A DNA stretch of 16,379 nt from Piscirickettsiaceae bacterium (GTDB lineage Bacteria; Pseudomonadota; Gammaproteobacteria; Nitrosococcales; Methylophagaceae), in contig JAUXFA010000003.1 of NCBI GenBank assembly GCA_030620285.1, positions 1 through 16,379 on the forward strand, written 5' to 3'. A model generated the notes under the pieces. It was not told the DNA's origin. It worked only from the letters and a program-made list of their open reading frames with translations, and did not search any database. The stretch's first letter is position 1. The number at the start of each line of letters is the position of its first letter. The position numbers and the translations under genes are program-made. Positions 7,784 through 15,276 of this stretch are shown here, piece by piece.

Positions 7784-7823
7784 ATGACAATAACTAGACT
7801 TTACTTTAAATACGAGGTATAAC
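7784..7823 (+). promoter_or_regulatory. Promoter region of the major pilin gene mshA (two overlapping sigma70 candidates)
   Basis: Two sigma70-type pairs overlap here. The first is ATGACA (7784-7789, five of six), a 17-base spacer and TAAATA (7807-7812, four of six). The second is TAGACT (7795-7800, four of six), a 17-base spacer and TATAAC (7818-7823, five of six). Either would start transcription 30-45 bases before the mshA ATG. Location in the 119-base gap before the main pilin gene supports a real promoter; which pair is used cannot be decided by eye. Confidence 0.55.
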
Positions 7824-7846
7824 TAGCATGTTTTTCATCGTCTACT

Positions 7847-7852
7847 AAGGGA
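7847..7852 (+). promoter_or_regulatory. Strong ribosome-binding site of mshA
   Basis: AAGGGA ends eight bases before the ATG at 7861. It is clearly better than the sites in front of mshG, mshB or mshC, in keeping with a highly expressed structural subunit. Confidence 0.7.
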
Positions 7853-7860
7853 ACAATGTA

Positions 7861-8277
7861 ATGAAACAACAAGGTTTTACGCTTATTGAATTAGTGATGG
7901 TTATTGTAATTTTGGGTATTTTAGCCGCTACCGCGTTACCTAAATTTGCTAGCCTACAAGCAGATGCTCGTACTGCTTCTATACAGGCGGCAGCTGGTGC
8001 TGTTAAATCTGCTATGGCTATTAGCCATGCAAAATCATTAGTTGATGGAACAGATGCTACTGCTTCATACAACTTAGTGCTTGAAGGGACAACTGTTGCG
8101 ATGGAGTATGGGTATCCAGCTGATGCAGCAATTCATTTAGCTGCAGGTTTAGGCTCTGAGTATGCAAATGCCGCAGGAGTCATTACTCTTGTTAGCAATA
8201 CTACATGCACATTCACCTATACTGAGGCAGCTGACGCGAGCACCCCAGCTTCTGTTGGTGCTGTGACTGGCTGTTAA
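7861..8277 (+). CDS. mshA: MSHA major pilin prepilin
   Basis: A 138-residue prepilin with leader MKQQG, cleavage at Gly5|Phe6, Glu10 as mature +5, and the hydrophobic helix FTLIELVMVIVILGILAA. The region SDAR/ADARTASI...AVKSAMA (about 33-53) is the MshA-type extension of helix alpha-1. Cys116 and Cys138 should form the C-terminal D-region disulfide, the last residue being cysteine. It is the second member of a tandem pilin pair, the two being nearly identical to about residue 63 and diverging afterwards except for EG...YGYPA.A.I.LAAG (75-96). It is taken as the major pilin because it alone has its own promoter candidates, a strong ribosome site and an immediate terminator. Pilins of this group form thin surface fibres used in attachment and biofilm formation. 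Confidence 0.9.
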   Translation: MKQQGFTLIELVMVIVILGILAATALPKFASLQADARTASIQAAAGAVKSAMAISHAKSLVDGTDATASYNLVLEGTTVAMEYGYPADAAIHLAAGLGSEYANAAGVITLVSNTTCTFTYTEAADASTPASVGAVTGC

Positions 8278-8306
8278 TCACAATAGCTATCTATCGGACA
8301 AATTTG

Positions 8307-8337
8307 AAAGCCTTGGCATTCATGGCCAAGGCTTTTT
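8307..8337 (+). terminator. Rho-independent terminator after mshA
   Basis: AAAGCCTTGGC (8307-8317) pairs perfectly with GCCAAGGCTTT (8325-8335) around a seven-base loop, giving an 11-bp stem, and TTTTT (8333-8337) runs out of it. It starts 30 bases after the mshA stop. It should end most mshA transcripts and set pilin levels apart from the minor pilins downstream. Confidence 0.9.
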
Positions 8338-8379
8338 ATTATCTATGATAGTTAGCTGATAGAAATCATCCTCTTCAAC

Positions 8380-8408
8380 TTCGCAGGATTTGCGCTTATC
8401 GCTATACT
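8380..8408 (+). promoter_or_regulatory. Promoter candidate for mshCDOPQ, directly abutting the mshC start
   Basis: TTCGCA (8380-8385, four of six) and TATACT (8403-8408, five of six) are 17 bases apart, downstream of the mshA terminator. The expected transcription start, six or seven bases after the -10 box, falls at about 8414-8415, on the mshC ATG itself. A new promoter is needed here because the terminator cuts this part off from mshA. Confidence 0.5.
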
Positions 8409-8413
8409 AAATC

Positions 8414-8878
8414 ATGCTTAATACTAAACAATTTAATGTAACCGTACCTCAAGGCTTTACTCTAATTGAATTAGTGATGGTGATTGTACTACTCAGTATT
8501 GTCTCTGCTGTTGCTTTGCCACGTTTTTTCGCCCGCAGTGATTTTGATCAACATACTTTTTTTACTGATACCCTTAATGCTGTGCGTTATGCTCAAAAAT
8601 TAGCTGTCGCTAGCAACTGCCAAACTCAATTTAAATCGACTAGTACTGACTATCAAGTTTTTCGTGATGATGTTTGCACTTCTGGTACATTTACCACAGC
8701 AGCGCGTCATCCTACGACAGGAGACCTTGGCTTTACCGGTAGTCAAAATGGCGTCAGTTTAACAGCTGTAACCATCACCTTTTATCCACTCGGCGACGCG
8801 TCTGCCGATACCACTATCACTATCGGTAGTAAAACAATTAGTGTGGTCGCAGATACTGGCTTTGTTTATGAGCAATAG
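8414..8878 (+). CDS. mshC: MSHA minor pilin MshC (GspH/FimT-like)
   Basis: A 154-residue prepilin with a longer leader (1-14), cleaved in VPQG|FTLIEL after Gly14 with Glu19 as mature +5, followed by a hydrophobic helix to about residue 36. RYAQKLAVASNCQ (58-70) is the pattern seen in GspH/FimT/MshC proteins, and Cys69 and Cys88 may pair. The C-terminal half is beta-strand-like and Thr/Ser-rich. No Shine-Dalgarno sequence lies before the ATG, and no alternative in-frame start sits closer to the cleavage site. A -10 box ends only five bases upstream, so the message may be leaderless. It overlaps mshD by 11 bases. Confidence 0.85.
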   Translation: MLNTKQFNVTVPQGFTLIELVMVIVLLSIVSAVALPRFFARSDFDQHTFFTDTLNAVRYAQKLAVASNCQTQFKSTSTDYQVFRDDVCTSGTFTTAARHPTTGDLGFTGSQNGVSLTAVTITFYPLGDASADTTITIGSKTISVVADTGFVYEQ

Positions 8879-9359
8879 GCTGGTTAAACAACTCGGCGCT
8901 ACTATGGTCGAATTGATTCTTACCATTGTCATCATCAGTGTCGCACTGATTGGTATCTTAAGTGTGGTCAACCTTACAACGGGTCATAGTGCTGATCCAC
9001 TTGTTCAGCAACAAGCGATTGCTATTGCCGAATCTTATTTAGAAGAAATATTGGCTCAATCTTATAGTGATCCTGATGGCAGTGAGATTGGTGAAACACG
9101 AGCAAGTTTTGATGATGTCGATGATTATGATGCCTTAAGCAATAATGGTTGTATTACCACTTCCGCTAGCTGTCCAGCCTTAGGTGATTGTATCTGTGAT
9201 CGTGCTGGCGATCCCATTGATTCACTTAATGGTTATACCGTCACTATTGCCATTACTACCCCAACAATTTCTGCTAGCACGCTTCAAGCCGTTAATATCA
9301 CTGTTTCTCGTGGTAGCACGCAAGATATTAGTGTGACAGGGTATAGGGCTGACTACTGA
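8868..9359 (+). CDS. mshD: MSHA minor pilin MshD (GspI/PilV-like)
   Basis: A 163-residue prepilin with leader MSNRLVKQLG, cleavage after Gly10, and mature start ATMVELILTIVIISVALIGI with glutamate +5 conserved. The block QQQAIAIAESYLEEILAQ (47-64) is the typical PilV/GspI/MshD helix. Four cysteines cluster at 95, 102, 108 and 110. The ATG at 8868 is chosen over an in-frame GTG at 8841 because it gives a normal basic leader of ten residues; it overlaps the end of mshC by 11 bases and suggests coupled translation. The stop TGA shares its last base with the mshO ATG. Confidence 0.85.
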   Translation: MSNRLVKQLGATMVELILTIVIISVALIGILSVVNLTTGHSADPLVQQQAIAIAESYLEEILAQSYSDPDGSEIGETRASFDDVDDYDALSNNGCITTSASCPALGDCICDRAGDPIDSLNGYTVTIAITTPTISASTLQAVNITVSRGSTQDISVTGYRADY

Positions 9360-10180
9360 TGTTAACTACTCATAAACAAGGTGGTTTTACTCTGGTTGAG
9401 CTGATTATGGTGATTGTGATCGGTGGCATTGTGGCCGCGATGACAGCTTCAATCCTGACACTACCGATTAATGCCTACCTGGATACCAGCCGCCGAGCAA
9501 CACTCACCGATACTGCTGATTCTGCATTACGTCGTATGCAACGCGATATTCGACGTTCATTACCCAATAGCATTCGTATTTCTGCTGATGGCCAGACATT
9601 GGAATTACTTCATGTTGTTGCCGGGGGGCGTTATCGAGCAAAATTCGCCAGCGATGGTAGTGGTGATATCGCCGACTTTACCTTAGCGGATACTGGCTTT
9701 GATATTCTTGGAAACTTACAAAACTTCAGTGATGTGACTACGGGTTTTAATCGGGTGGTTATTTATCCACTTTCAACTGCTGGGAGTGATACTTATGCTG
9801 GTGATAACTCTGCTATCGTCAGTGCGACATCAACGGCAGGCCATATTGTCATGCCGGCTTTTCAATTTCCTTTAGCTTCGCCGCAGCAGCGTTTCTTTAT
9901 TATCGATTCACCGGTAACCTATCGCTGTGATACTTCTGCCATGGCTACAAAAGATAAAGTATTAATACGTTATCAAGGCTATGCTATCCAAGCAACGCAG
10001 CCTGAGCCACCAGCCAGTGGTAATGCCATTCAAGCTAACTTCATTGCCAGTTGTTCGTTCAATTACAACGCAGGTTCAAGTACACGATCTGCCTTAGTAA
10101 CATTGGAGCTTATCCTCACAGATGATGCCGGAGAATCTATTCGCCTTATTCATCAAGTTCATGTGGATAATCAACCATGA
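9359..10180 (+). CDS. mshO: MSHA minor pilin MshO (GspJ/PilW-like)
   Basis: A 273-residue prepilin. The leader MLTTHKQGG is cut before Phe10, giving FTLVELIMVIVIGGIVAAM with Glu14 as mature +5. ADSALRRMQRDIRRSLPNSIRI (48-69) is the strongly conserved MshO/PilW segment following the transmembrane helix. The rest is a large beta-rich globular region with cysteines near its end. MshO is a long minor pilin thought to act in priming or the tip complex of the MSHA pilus. Its ATG overlaps the mshD stop by one base, and its own stop overlaps mshP in an ATGA, so translation of the cluster is probably coupled. Confidence 0.88.
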   Translation: MLTTHKQGGFTLVELIMVIVIGGIVAAMTASILTLPINAYLDTSRRATLTDTADSALRRMQRDIRRSLPNSIRISADGQTLELLHVVAGGRYRAKFASDGSGDIADFTLADTGFDILGNLQNFSDVTTGFNRVVIYPLSTAGSDTYAGDNSAIVSATSTAGHIVMPAFQFPLASPQQRFFIIDSPVTYRCDTSAMATKDKVLIRYQGYAIQATQPEPPASGNAIQANFIASCSFNYNAGSSTRSALVTLELILTDDAGESIRLIHQVHVDNQP

Positions 10181-10566
10181 TTCGGCAACAAGGCATTACC
10201 CTTATTGGCGCCATTTTTGTATTAATTATTGTGAGTTTGCTTGGGCAATATCTCGTTAATATCGCTGGTGTTCAACAAAAAACAAGTCTATTAGCATTAC
10301 AATCAGCTCGTGCCTATCATGCTGCAAATGCGGGTATCGAATGGGGAATTGATAGGGTTATCAATAGTGCTACTTGTGTTGCTAGCACCACCTTATCACC
10401 TGCTATTTCAAACTTTACTGTCATCGTAAATTGCCAATTGCTTGGTAGCTATTCTGAAAATACGGTCACAAAAAATGTCTATTTCATCACGGCAAATAGT
10501 GCTTACGGTAGTTATGGTGATACTGATTATGTTGCCCGTTCACTTGAAGTTTCTATCCATGATTAA
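10177..10566 (+). CDS. mshP: MSHA minor pilin MshP (PilX/GspK-like)
   Basis: A 129-residue protein with prepilin-like start MIRQQG|ITLIGAIFVLIIVSLLG. Cleavage would follow Gly6, and the mature +5 residue is Gly11 where pilins normally have glutamate. QSARAYHAANAGIEWGIDRV (42-61) is the standard PilX/MshP helix pattern (A..A..AGIEW). Only two cysteines are present (68 and 86). Absence of the +5 glutamate is typical of tip-located GspK/PilX-type subunits, because the glutamate normally neutralises the N-terminus of the neighbouring subunit below. The gene overlaps mshO by four bases and mshQ by eight. Confidence 0.87.
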   Translation: MIRQQGITLIGAIFVLIIVSLLGQYLVNIAGVQQKTSLLALQSARAYHAANAGIEWGIDRVINSATCVASTTLSPAISNFTVIVNCQLLGSYSENTVTKNVYFITANSAYGSYGDTDYVARSLEVSIHD

Positions 10567-13165
10567 TATTTCCAAACTAATACCACTGTTGCTAATCATG
10601 TGTTGTCCTGCGGTATTTGCGGCGAAACCGGTCCCTGCCCCCCCTCTTGAATGTACCGTAACCGAATTAGGTAATGCGGTCATTAATGAAGTGAATACCA
10701 GTGATAATTTTATTGAAATATATCTATTGGCCACTACGGATATATTGGATTGGGGACTCTATGTCGATAACACTCAAATAGCCAGTCTCGGTAATGGCAA
10801 CTGTGAAATCAATGGCACAACTCAACTTGACAATACCAGTGCTGGCGCCACCACCACAACATGGGATCTTGGTACCTACATTACTTGTGATTTTAATGTC
10901 AGTCCCTCTAATGAAGAGGTGCTACTGGTCGATAAATCAACGGCTCTTTCTGATAACGATACAACCGTTATTGATTATTTAGGATATGGCAATTTAACTA
11001 AACCTAAGTGGACTGTTAATGCTGCTTGTGGCACCTTATATCCAGGCCACAGTGCTGGTAATAAGGATATTGCTCGTATTCCAGATGGGTCGGGAAACCT
11101 AACAGATAATGGCGATAATTCAACTAAAGGAACCCCTAATGATCCCCCTCCAACTGGCGTCGATCATTATGAAATACACCATGATGGTTCCGGCCTCACT
11201 TGTTTAGCTGAGCCTATCACTGTCAAAGCCTGTGATATTTCTGATTGTTCTAGCTTATCTTCAAGCACCATTACGGCTACTCTTTCTATCGGTGCATCTA
11301 ACCAAGCCATTACCATTACAACTGGTTCATTAACCACCAATTTCAGTTATACCTCCACTGGTACAGCAGCTGTATCACTAAGTGGTTTATCTGAACCTGC
11401 CCCTGTCGATTGTTATATCAATAATGTCCTTGATGCTAATTGTGAAATCACCTTTGCTGATAGTGGCTTTATATTTGATGTCCCCACCCTATCCTCTTGC
11501 AAACCTTCAGTAGATGTCACTATTAGAGCTGTTAAAAAAAGTGATTCTGCTGTGCAATGTGTTGGCGCATTAACCGGCACACAGACTGTTAACTTCTGGT
11601 CAACTTACCTTGCCCCCAACTCGGGTAGTAATCCCATGAACATTTCAGGTACTGATGTTGCCACTTCAAGCCCGGGTACAGGGATAAACCTCACCTTTGA
11701 TGTCAATGGTGAAGCAACATTCACCGCACAATATGATGATGCCGGCCAAGTTCAGCTTGATGCTGAATATACCGGCGGCAATGGCTTAGTACTAACTGGC
11801 AATGATACTTTTGTTGCTGCGCCGATTGCTCTCGCTGTTTATAGTGATGATGCCAATGCTGATTGTGCTAGTAATGATGCCACTTGCAGTAGATTTAAAA
11901 AGGCAGGTGAAACATTTAACCTAAAAGTAAATGCCGCCTGTTGGACAGATGATGCGGATACAGACTTTACAGACAATCCTGTTACCGCTAATTTCGAACT
12001 TAGTTCAATTACCAATAATCATTCCTTAGTAGCACCCGCAGCAGGCATTAACGGTAATCTTGATATAGCTAGTTTCAATTTTGTCACTGCTGATGCAGGA
12101 ACACACACCATGAGCCAGGCGGTATCTGAGGTCGGTGTATTTACTTTTAGCGTAACGCCGCCAAGCTATTTGGGTGAAACATTAACAACCGCTATCAGCC
12201 CATCCATTGGTCGTTTTTATCCTGATCATTTTGAGCTAACGACAGTAACAAATGGCGCCTTTGGTAATAATGCCTGTACCGGTTTTAGTTATACTGGCCA
12301 GACCTTTACTTACCAAACTCAACCACAGTTAAAAGTAACGGCTTATAATGCTGCTAGCACAGCAGCTATCACTCAAAACTATACTGGTAGCTTTGCCAAA
12401 CTAATAAACACTGACTTTACCGTTAGCTCTCCAACTACCGACGCCTCTCAACTTGGTGCAGATGGCGTTAATCTCATTAACTTATCATGGACAGCCGCTG
12501 CCGCATCGTTGGTAGATAATGCTGATGGTAGTCTGACATTCTCATTTGGTAATGACAGTTATCGTTATCTCCATGAAATTAATAGTCTGATTGATGAATT
12601 TACTAATGCTGTTGATCTTATCTTTACTACTATTACGGATAGTGATTTAGTCGCATCACAAGGGTTGCCTTATACCTTGCAACCCACTGGCGAACCCATT
12701 CGTTTTGGCCGCTTAATGATTGCCAATGCACATGGTTCAGAACTAGTTGCACTTCCCGTTGCCATCACTGCAGAATATTTTAATGGTGTGGATTGGACCG
12801 ACAATACAGCTGATCAATGTACTATTTTGAATTTAGCAACTGAGCTGCAATTAGCCAACCCTGATACTGCCAGTGGTGTTTGGCAAGCGGGTAATACCAC
12901 CATGACGCTTGGTGGGGGATCGACCACAGGAATGCTAACTAATAACAGTCCATTGGTGTCTGGTGAGGCGATACTGACATTCTCAGCACCCGGTGAAGAC
13001 AACCTCGGTTATGTTGATATTCAAAGTCAACTCACAGGCACATTTGATTGGCTGTTAAGTGACTCAGATAATGATGGTATATACGATGATGAAGCGACAG
13101 GTCGCGCTAGTTTTGGCATATTTAGTGGTAGTGATAATATTATCTTTAAACGTGAAGTCTATTAA
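10559..13165 (+). CDS. mshQ: MSHA biogenesis protein MshQ, large exported protein with lamin-tail-like and DUF6701-type regions
   Basis: An 868-residue exported protein. The ATG at 10559 gives a Sec signal peptide (hydrophobic 7-19, AVFA cut near 21-22); an earlier in-frame start at 10442 would place the signal inside and overlap mshP far more. Residues about 30-150 resemble a lamin-tail domain (INEVNTSDNFIEIY, EEVLLVDK, VIDYLGYG). From about 200 onward, HHDGSGLTCLAEPITVKAC begins the region called DUF6701 in MshQ proteins. FYPDHFEL and the end ASFGIFSGSDNIIFKREVY are its hallmarks. Composition is rich in Thr, Ser, Asn and Asp with paired cysteines, as in extracellular beta-sandwich proteins. 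No pilin-type leader or outer-membrane anchor is seen. Its role is unknown in detail; association with the pilus surface or tip, possibly as adhesin, is an inference. It is last in the cluster. Confidence 0.85.
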   Translation: MINISKLIPLLLIMCCPAVFAAKPVPAPPLECTVTELGNAVINEVNTSDNFIEIYLLATTDILDWGLYVDNTQIASLGNGNCEINGTTQLDNTSAGATTTTWDLGTYITCDFNVSPSNEEVLLVDKSTALSDNDTTVIDYLGYGNLTKPKWTVNAACGTLYPGHSAGNKDIARIPDGSGNLTDNGDNSTKGTPNDPPPTGVDHYEIHHDGSGLTCLAEPITVKACDISDCSSLSSSTITATLSIGASNQAITITTGSLTTNFSYTSTGTAAVSLSGLSEPAPVDCYINNVLDANCEITFADSGFIFDVPTLSSCKPSVDVTIRAVKKSDSAVQCVGALTGTQTVNFWSTYLAPNSGSNPMNISGTDVATSSPGTGINLTFDVNGEATFTAQYDDAGQVQLDAEYTGGNGLVLTGNDTFVAAPIALAVYSDDANADCASNDATCSRFKKAGETFNLKVNAACWTDDADTDFTDNPVTANFELSSITNNHSLVAPAAGINGNLDIASFNFVTADAGTHTMSQAVSEVGVFTFSVTPPSYLGETLTTAISPSIGRFYPDHFELTTVTNGAFGNNACTGFSYTGQTFTYQTQPQLKVTAYNAASTAAITQNYTGSFAKLINTDFTVSSPTTDASQLGADGVNLINLSWTAAAASLVDNADGSLTFSFGNDSYRYLHEINSLIDEFTNAVDLIFTTITDSDLVASQGLPYTLQPTGEPIRFGRLMIANAHGSELVALPVAITAEYFNGVDWTDNTADQCTILNLATELQLANPDTASGVWQAGNTTMTLGGGSTTGMLTNNSPLVSGEAILTFSAPGEDNLGYVDIQSQLTGTFDWLLSDSDNDGIYDDEATGRASFGIFSGSDNIIFKREVY

Positions 13166-13173
13166 TCTTCTCA

Positions 13174-13241
13174 CCGTTCATCCTGAGCTTGTCGAAGGAT
13201 TTGGCTTTTCTTATGCTCTTCGACATGCTCAGAGCGAACGG
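13174..13241. repeat. REP-like imperfect palindrome between convergent mshQ and tmcA
   Basis: The left arm (13174-13197) and the reverse complement of the right arm (13218-13241) match at 20 of 24 positions around a 20-base loop. The core CCTGAGCTTGTCGAAGGA is a sequence met as a dispersed intergenic repeat in many proteobacterial genomes. The element fills most of the 87-base gap between two converging genes. The stem could act as a bidirectional transcription end: TTATTTT follows on the + strand. Confidence 0.75.
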
Positions 13242-13252
13242 GAGGTATTATT

Positions 13253-15274
13253 TTAGTACTGATCCAGTAATAATTTAATCGCTTGGCGTAAAGCAGTAAT
13301 TATTTGGGCTTTACCGGTATATCCCAAGTCTTTGACAATCATCGCCCAGTCGTGGTGCTGTAATACTAATTCGACACATAAATGTTGCTGCTGTTGAGTT
13401 AATGTCAAAAAAACAGGTCGGCTAATGATTAGCTTTATATAATTCCATAAGGCAAGTTGACTAAATTCATAGCCTCGTTGGGCATGGCTAAATGCATTTA
13501 TTTCCTGTTCGTCGGCAGTAGGTAAATTTATTTTATCAACGTCAAATAACTGAGATAATTGAATTACTAGTTCAACATTAAGTTGCTTAAACTGATTATG
13601 CAACAAGTCAAACCATTGTTGCTGAAACCGGTGTTTTGCTTGTATTAATATTTTCTGTCCCGCCGGTGAAACTGCTTGTAACATCATTATAGAATGGCTA
13701 CCGCTCACTTCATCATGATGAATTCCTAACCTGATTGGAATAAAGCCTGATTTTGTCCAAAATGTGAGTAATTCTGAACTAACACCAAAACTGGCACCTA
13801 TCACATCGTACTCATTGGCCTGTTCTGTGATTTTATTTAATAACGCTTGCCCTATGCCACGCTGTTGCAACACTGGATGAACAGCAATGCGAATTATTCG
13901 TTGATATCGCAAAGAGCCTGCATCAGATACACCAGCATGAGCTAATAAGGATTGTGGTAATAAATGCCCTTTTAATCGTCGTTGGCCATTATAGATTGCA
14001 GTTGAAAGTTCATCATCCAAGCCACCTTCATTAACAACCCAAGTACTCGCGACAATATGTCCTTGATAGCGCATCGCATATACGGAAATATCATCTCGAT
14101 CTAACATCATCTGACAATCAGAAGGTCGAGTACGATAATGGGCCAACACCATCAAACCAAATGCTTCTCGCAGACTTTGTTCATCATCTATTAACTGCAA
14201 TCGATCAAGTTTTTCAAATTGACAATCATCAAGCTGTGCATCACCAATTAACTCATCGGTGACAGGTGCTGCATCCAACAATAAAGACTGAAAACTGAAT
14301 TTTTCCAACATATCGTTTTCATCCCATCGAATAGGTGATTCCATTCGATAGTTATTCCAATCAGGTGTTTTTTGATCCAGAATATTTTGAAAACGAATGG
14401 CAAAACCTCGTCCCGTTCCTTCATAGCCATGCAATGTAGTGGAAAAGACGATTCTCGAATATTGTTGTACTAGCTTTTCAAGCATTGCTGTCGGAATAGC
14501 TGCCGCTTCATCAACCAATACTAGATCAGCTGTTTGTTCAGATTCAATCAACATATCAGGTGCAACAAATCTAATCTCGGCACCCTTTACTGAAATCAAA
14601 CCTGCCGATAGTTCTGCATCTGGCAATAAGTGACAAGCATGTTGAAAAACAATATCAGCAATCGCTAGGCTTGGTGCTGTGACCAAAATAGTTTGCTTAC
14701 CTTCTTTGATTAACTGGGCCGCAGCAATACCTAATGAGGCGGATTTCCCTCGGCCTCTGTCAGCTGATAATACTAATGGCCTACGTCGATGACCATGTAC
14801 TACTTTTAAAATAGATGCAACAGCTTGCTGTTGATCATCCGTCAAATATGTTTGGTCTGACTCTAGTCGTTCTGTGGGCAATGATAGTTGGGGTAAGACT
14901 TGGTCTTGCTGAATAATAAATAATAAATTTTGCTTACTATTAAAGTCATTAACTATCCGATTGAAACGTTGAAACCAAAGGCTTGTTGGATTATTGTTGG
15001 TCAACCATAGAATCAGTACACCACCTGCTTTTACGGTGCCTATTATGGCGCCTAAGCTATCTGGATTTAATTGCGTTAACCCATCAAATACAATTGCATC
15101 AAACTCTTTCCCTAATTGTGTTTTGGCTTGTTTTTGAGGAATAGAATCAGCATCTTTTATCGTGTCTGACAAATAGATAATATTGTTATTATCAAAATCT
15201 ACTAATAGTTTTCTCGACGCCGATTGGCACCAATCAATATCACCTTGAAGAACAACACACTGACGTTGCTGCAT
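13253..15274 (-). CDS. tmcA: tRNA(Met) cytidine acetyltransferase
   Basis: TmcA uses acetyl-CoA and ATP/GTP hydrolysis to make N4-acetylcytidine at the wobble base of elongator tRNA-Met, which guards against misreading of AUA. The 673-residue length matches E. coli TmcA (671). Domain order is an N-terminal DUF1726-type region (about 1-125), then an RNA-helicase-like ATPase module with Walker A ADRGRGKS (171-178) and LVDEAAAIP (253-261). A GNAT acetyltransferase follows (about 370-545) with RIAVHPVLQQRGIGQALL (462-479) as the acetyl-CoA site, and then a C-terminal helical tail. The start lies two bases after the slyX stop, so the two are probably translated together. The gene converges on mshQ. 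Confidence 0.95.
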   Translation of the reverse strand: MQQRQCVVLQGDIDWCQSASRKLLVDFDNNNIIYLSDTIKDADSIPQKQAKTQLGKEFDAIVFDGLTQLNPDSLGAIIGTVKAGGVLILWLTNNNPTSLWFQRFNRIVNDFNSKQNLLFIIQQDQVLPQLSLPTERLESDQTYLTDDQQQAVASILKVVHGHRRRPLVLSADRGRGKSASLGIAAAQLIKEGKQTILVTAPSLAIADIVFQHACHLLPDAELSAGLISVKGAEIRFVAPDMLIESEQTADLVLVDEAAAIPTAMLEKLVQQYSRIVFSTTLHGYEGTGRGFAIRFQNILDQKTPDWNNYRMESPIRWDENDMLEKFSFQSLLLDAAPVTDELIGDAQLDDCQFEKLDRLQLIDDEQSLREAFGLMVLAHYRTRPSDCQMMLDRDDISVYAMRYQGHIVASTWVVNEGGLDDELSTAIYNGQRRLKGHLLPQSLLAHAGVSDAGSLRYQRIIRIAVHPVLQQRGIGQALLNKITEQANEYDVIGASFGVSSELLTFWTKSGFIPIRLGIHHDEVSGSHSIMMLQAVSPAGQKILIQAKHRFQQQWFDLLHNQFKQLNVELVIQLSQLFDVDKINLPTADEQEINAFSHAQRGYEFSQLALWNYIKLIISRPVFLTLTQQQQHLCVELVLQHHDWAMIVKDLGYTGKAQIITALRQAIKLLLDQY

Positions 15275-15276
15275 GA

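Noticed and set aside
7845..8072. Antisense open frame across the mshA gene (and similar antisense frames over mshB, mshG, the kinase gene and tmcA)
   Set aside because: They mirror codon bias of the sense genes, have no start signals and yield compositionally odd products; shadows of the real genes.
8841..8867. GTG start for MshD nine codons upstream
   Set aside because: It extends the leader with hydrophobic residues (ILALF), unlike pilin leaders; ATG 8868 gives a basic ten-residue leader.
10442..10558. Upstream in-frame start giving a 907-residue MshQ
   Set aside because: It lies deep within mshP and would bury the signal peptide; ATG 10559 puts the signal at the N-terminus.
10595..10606. 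Possible lipobox in the MshQ signal (LLIMCC)
   Set aside because: Residues before the cysteine (I-M) do not fit the usual L-A/S-G/A-C pattern, and a good signal peptidase I site (AVFA) follows.
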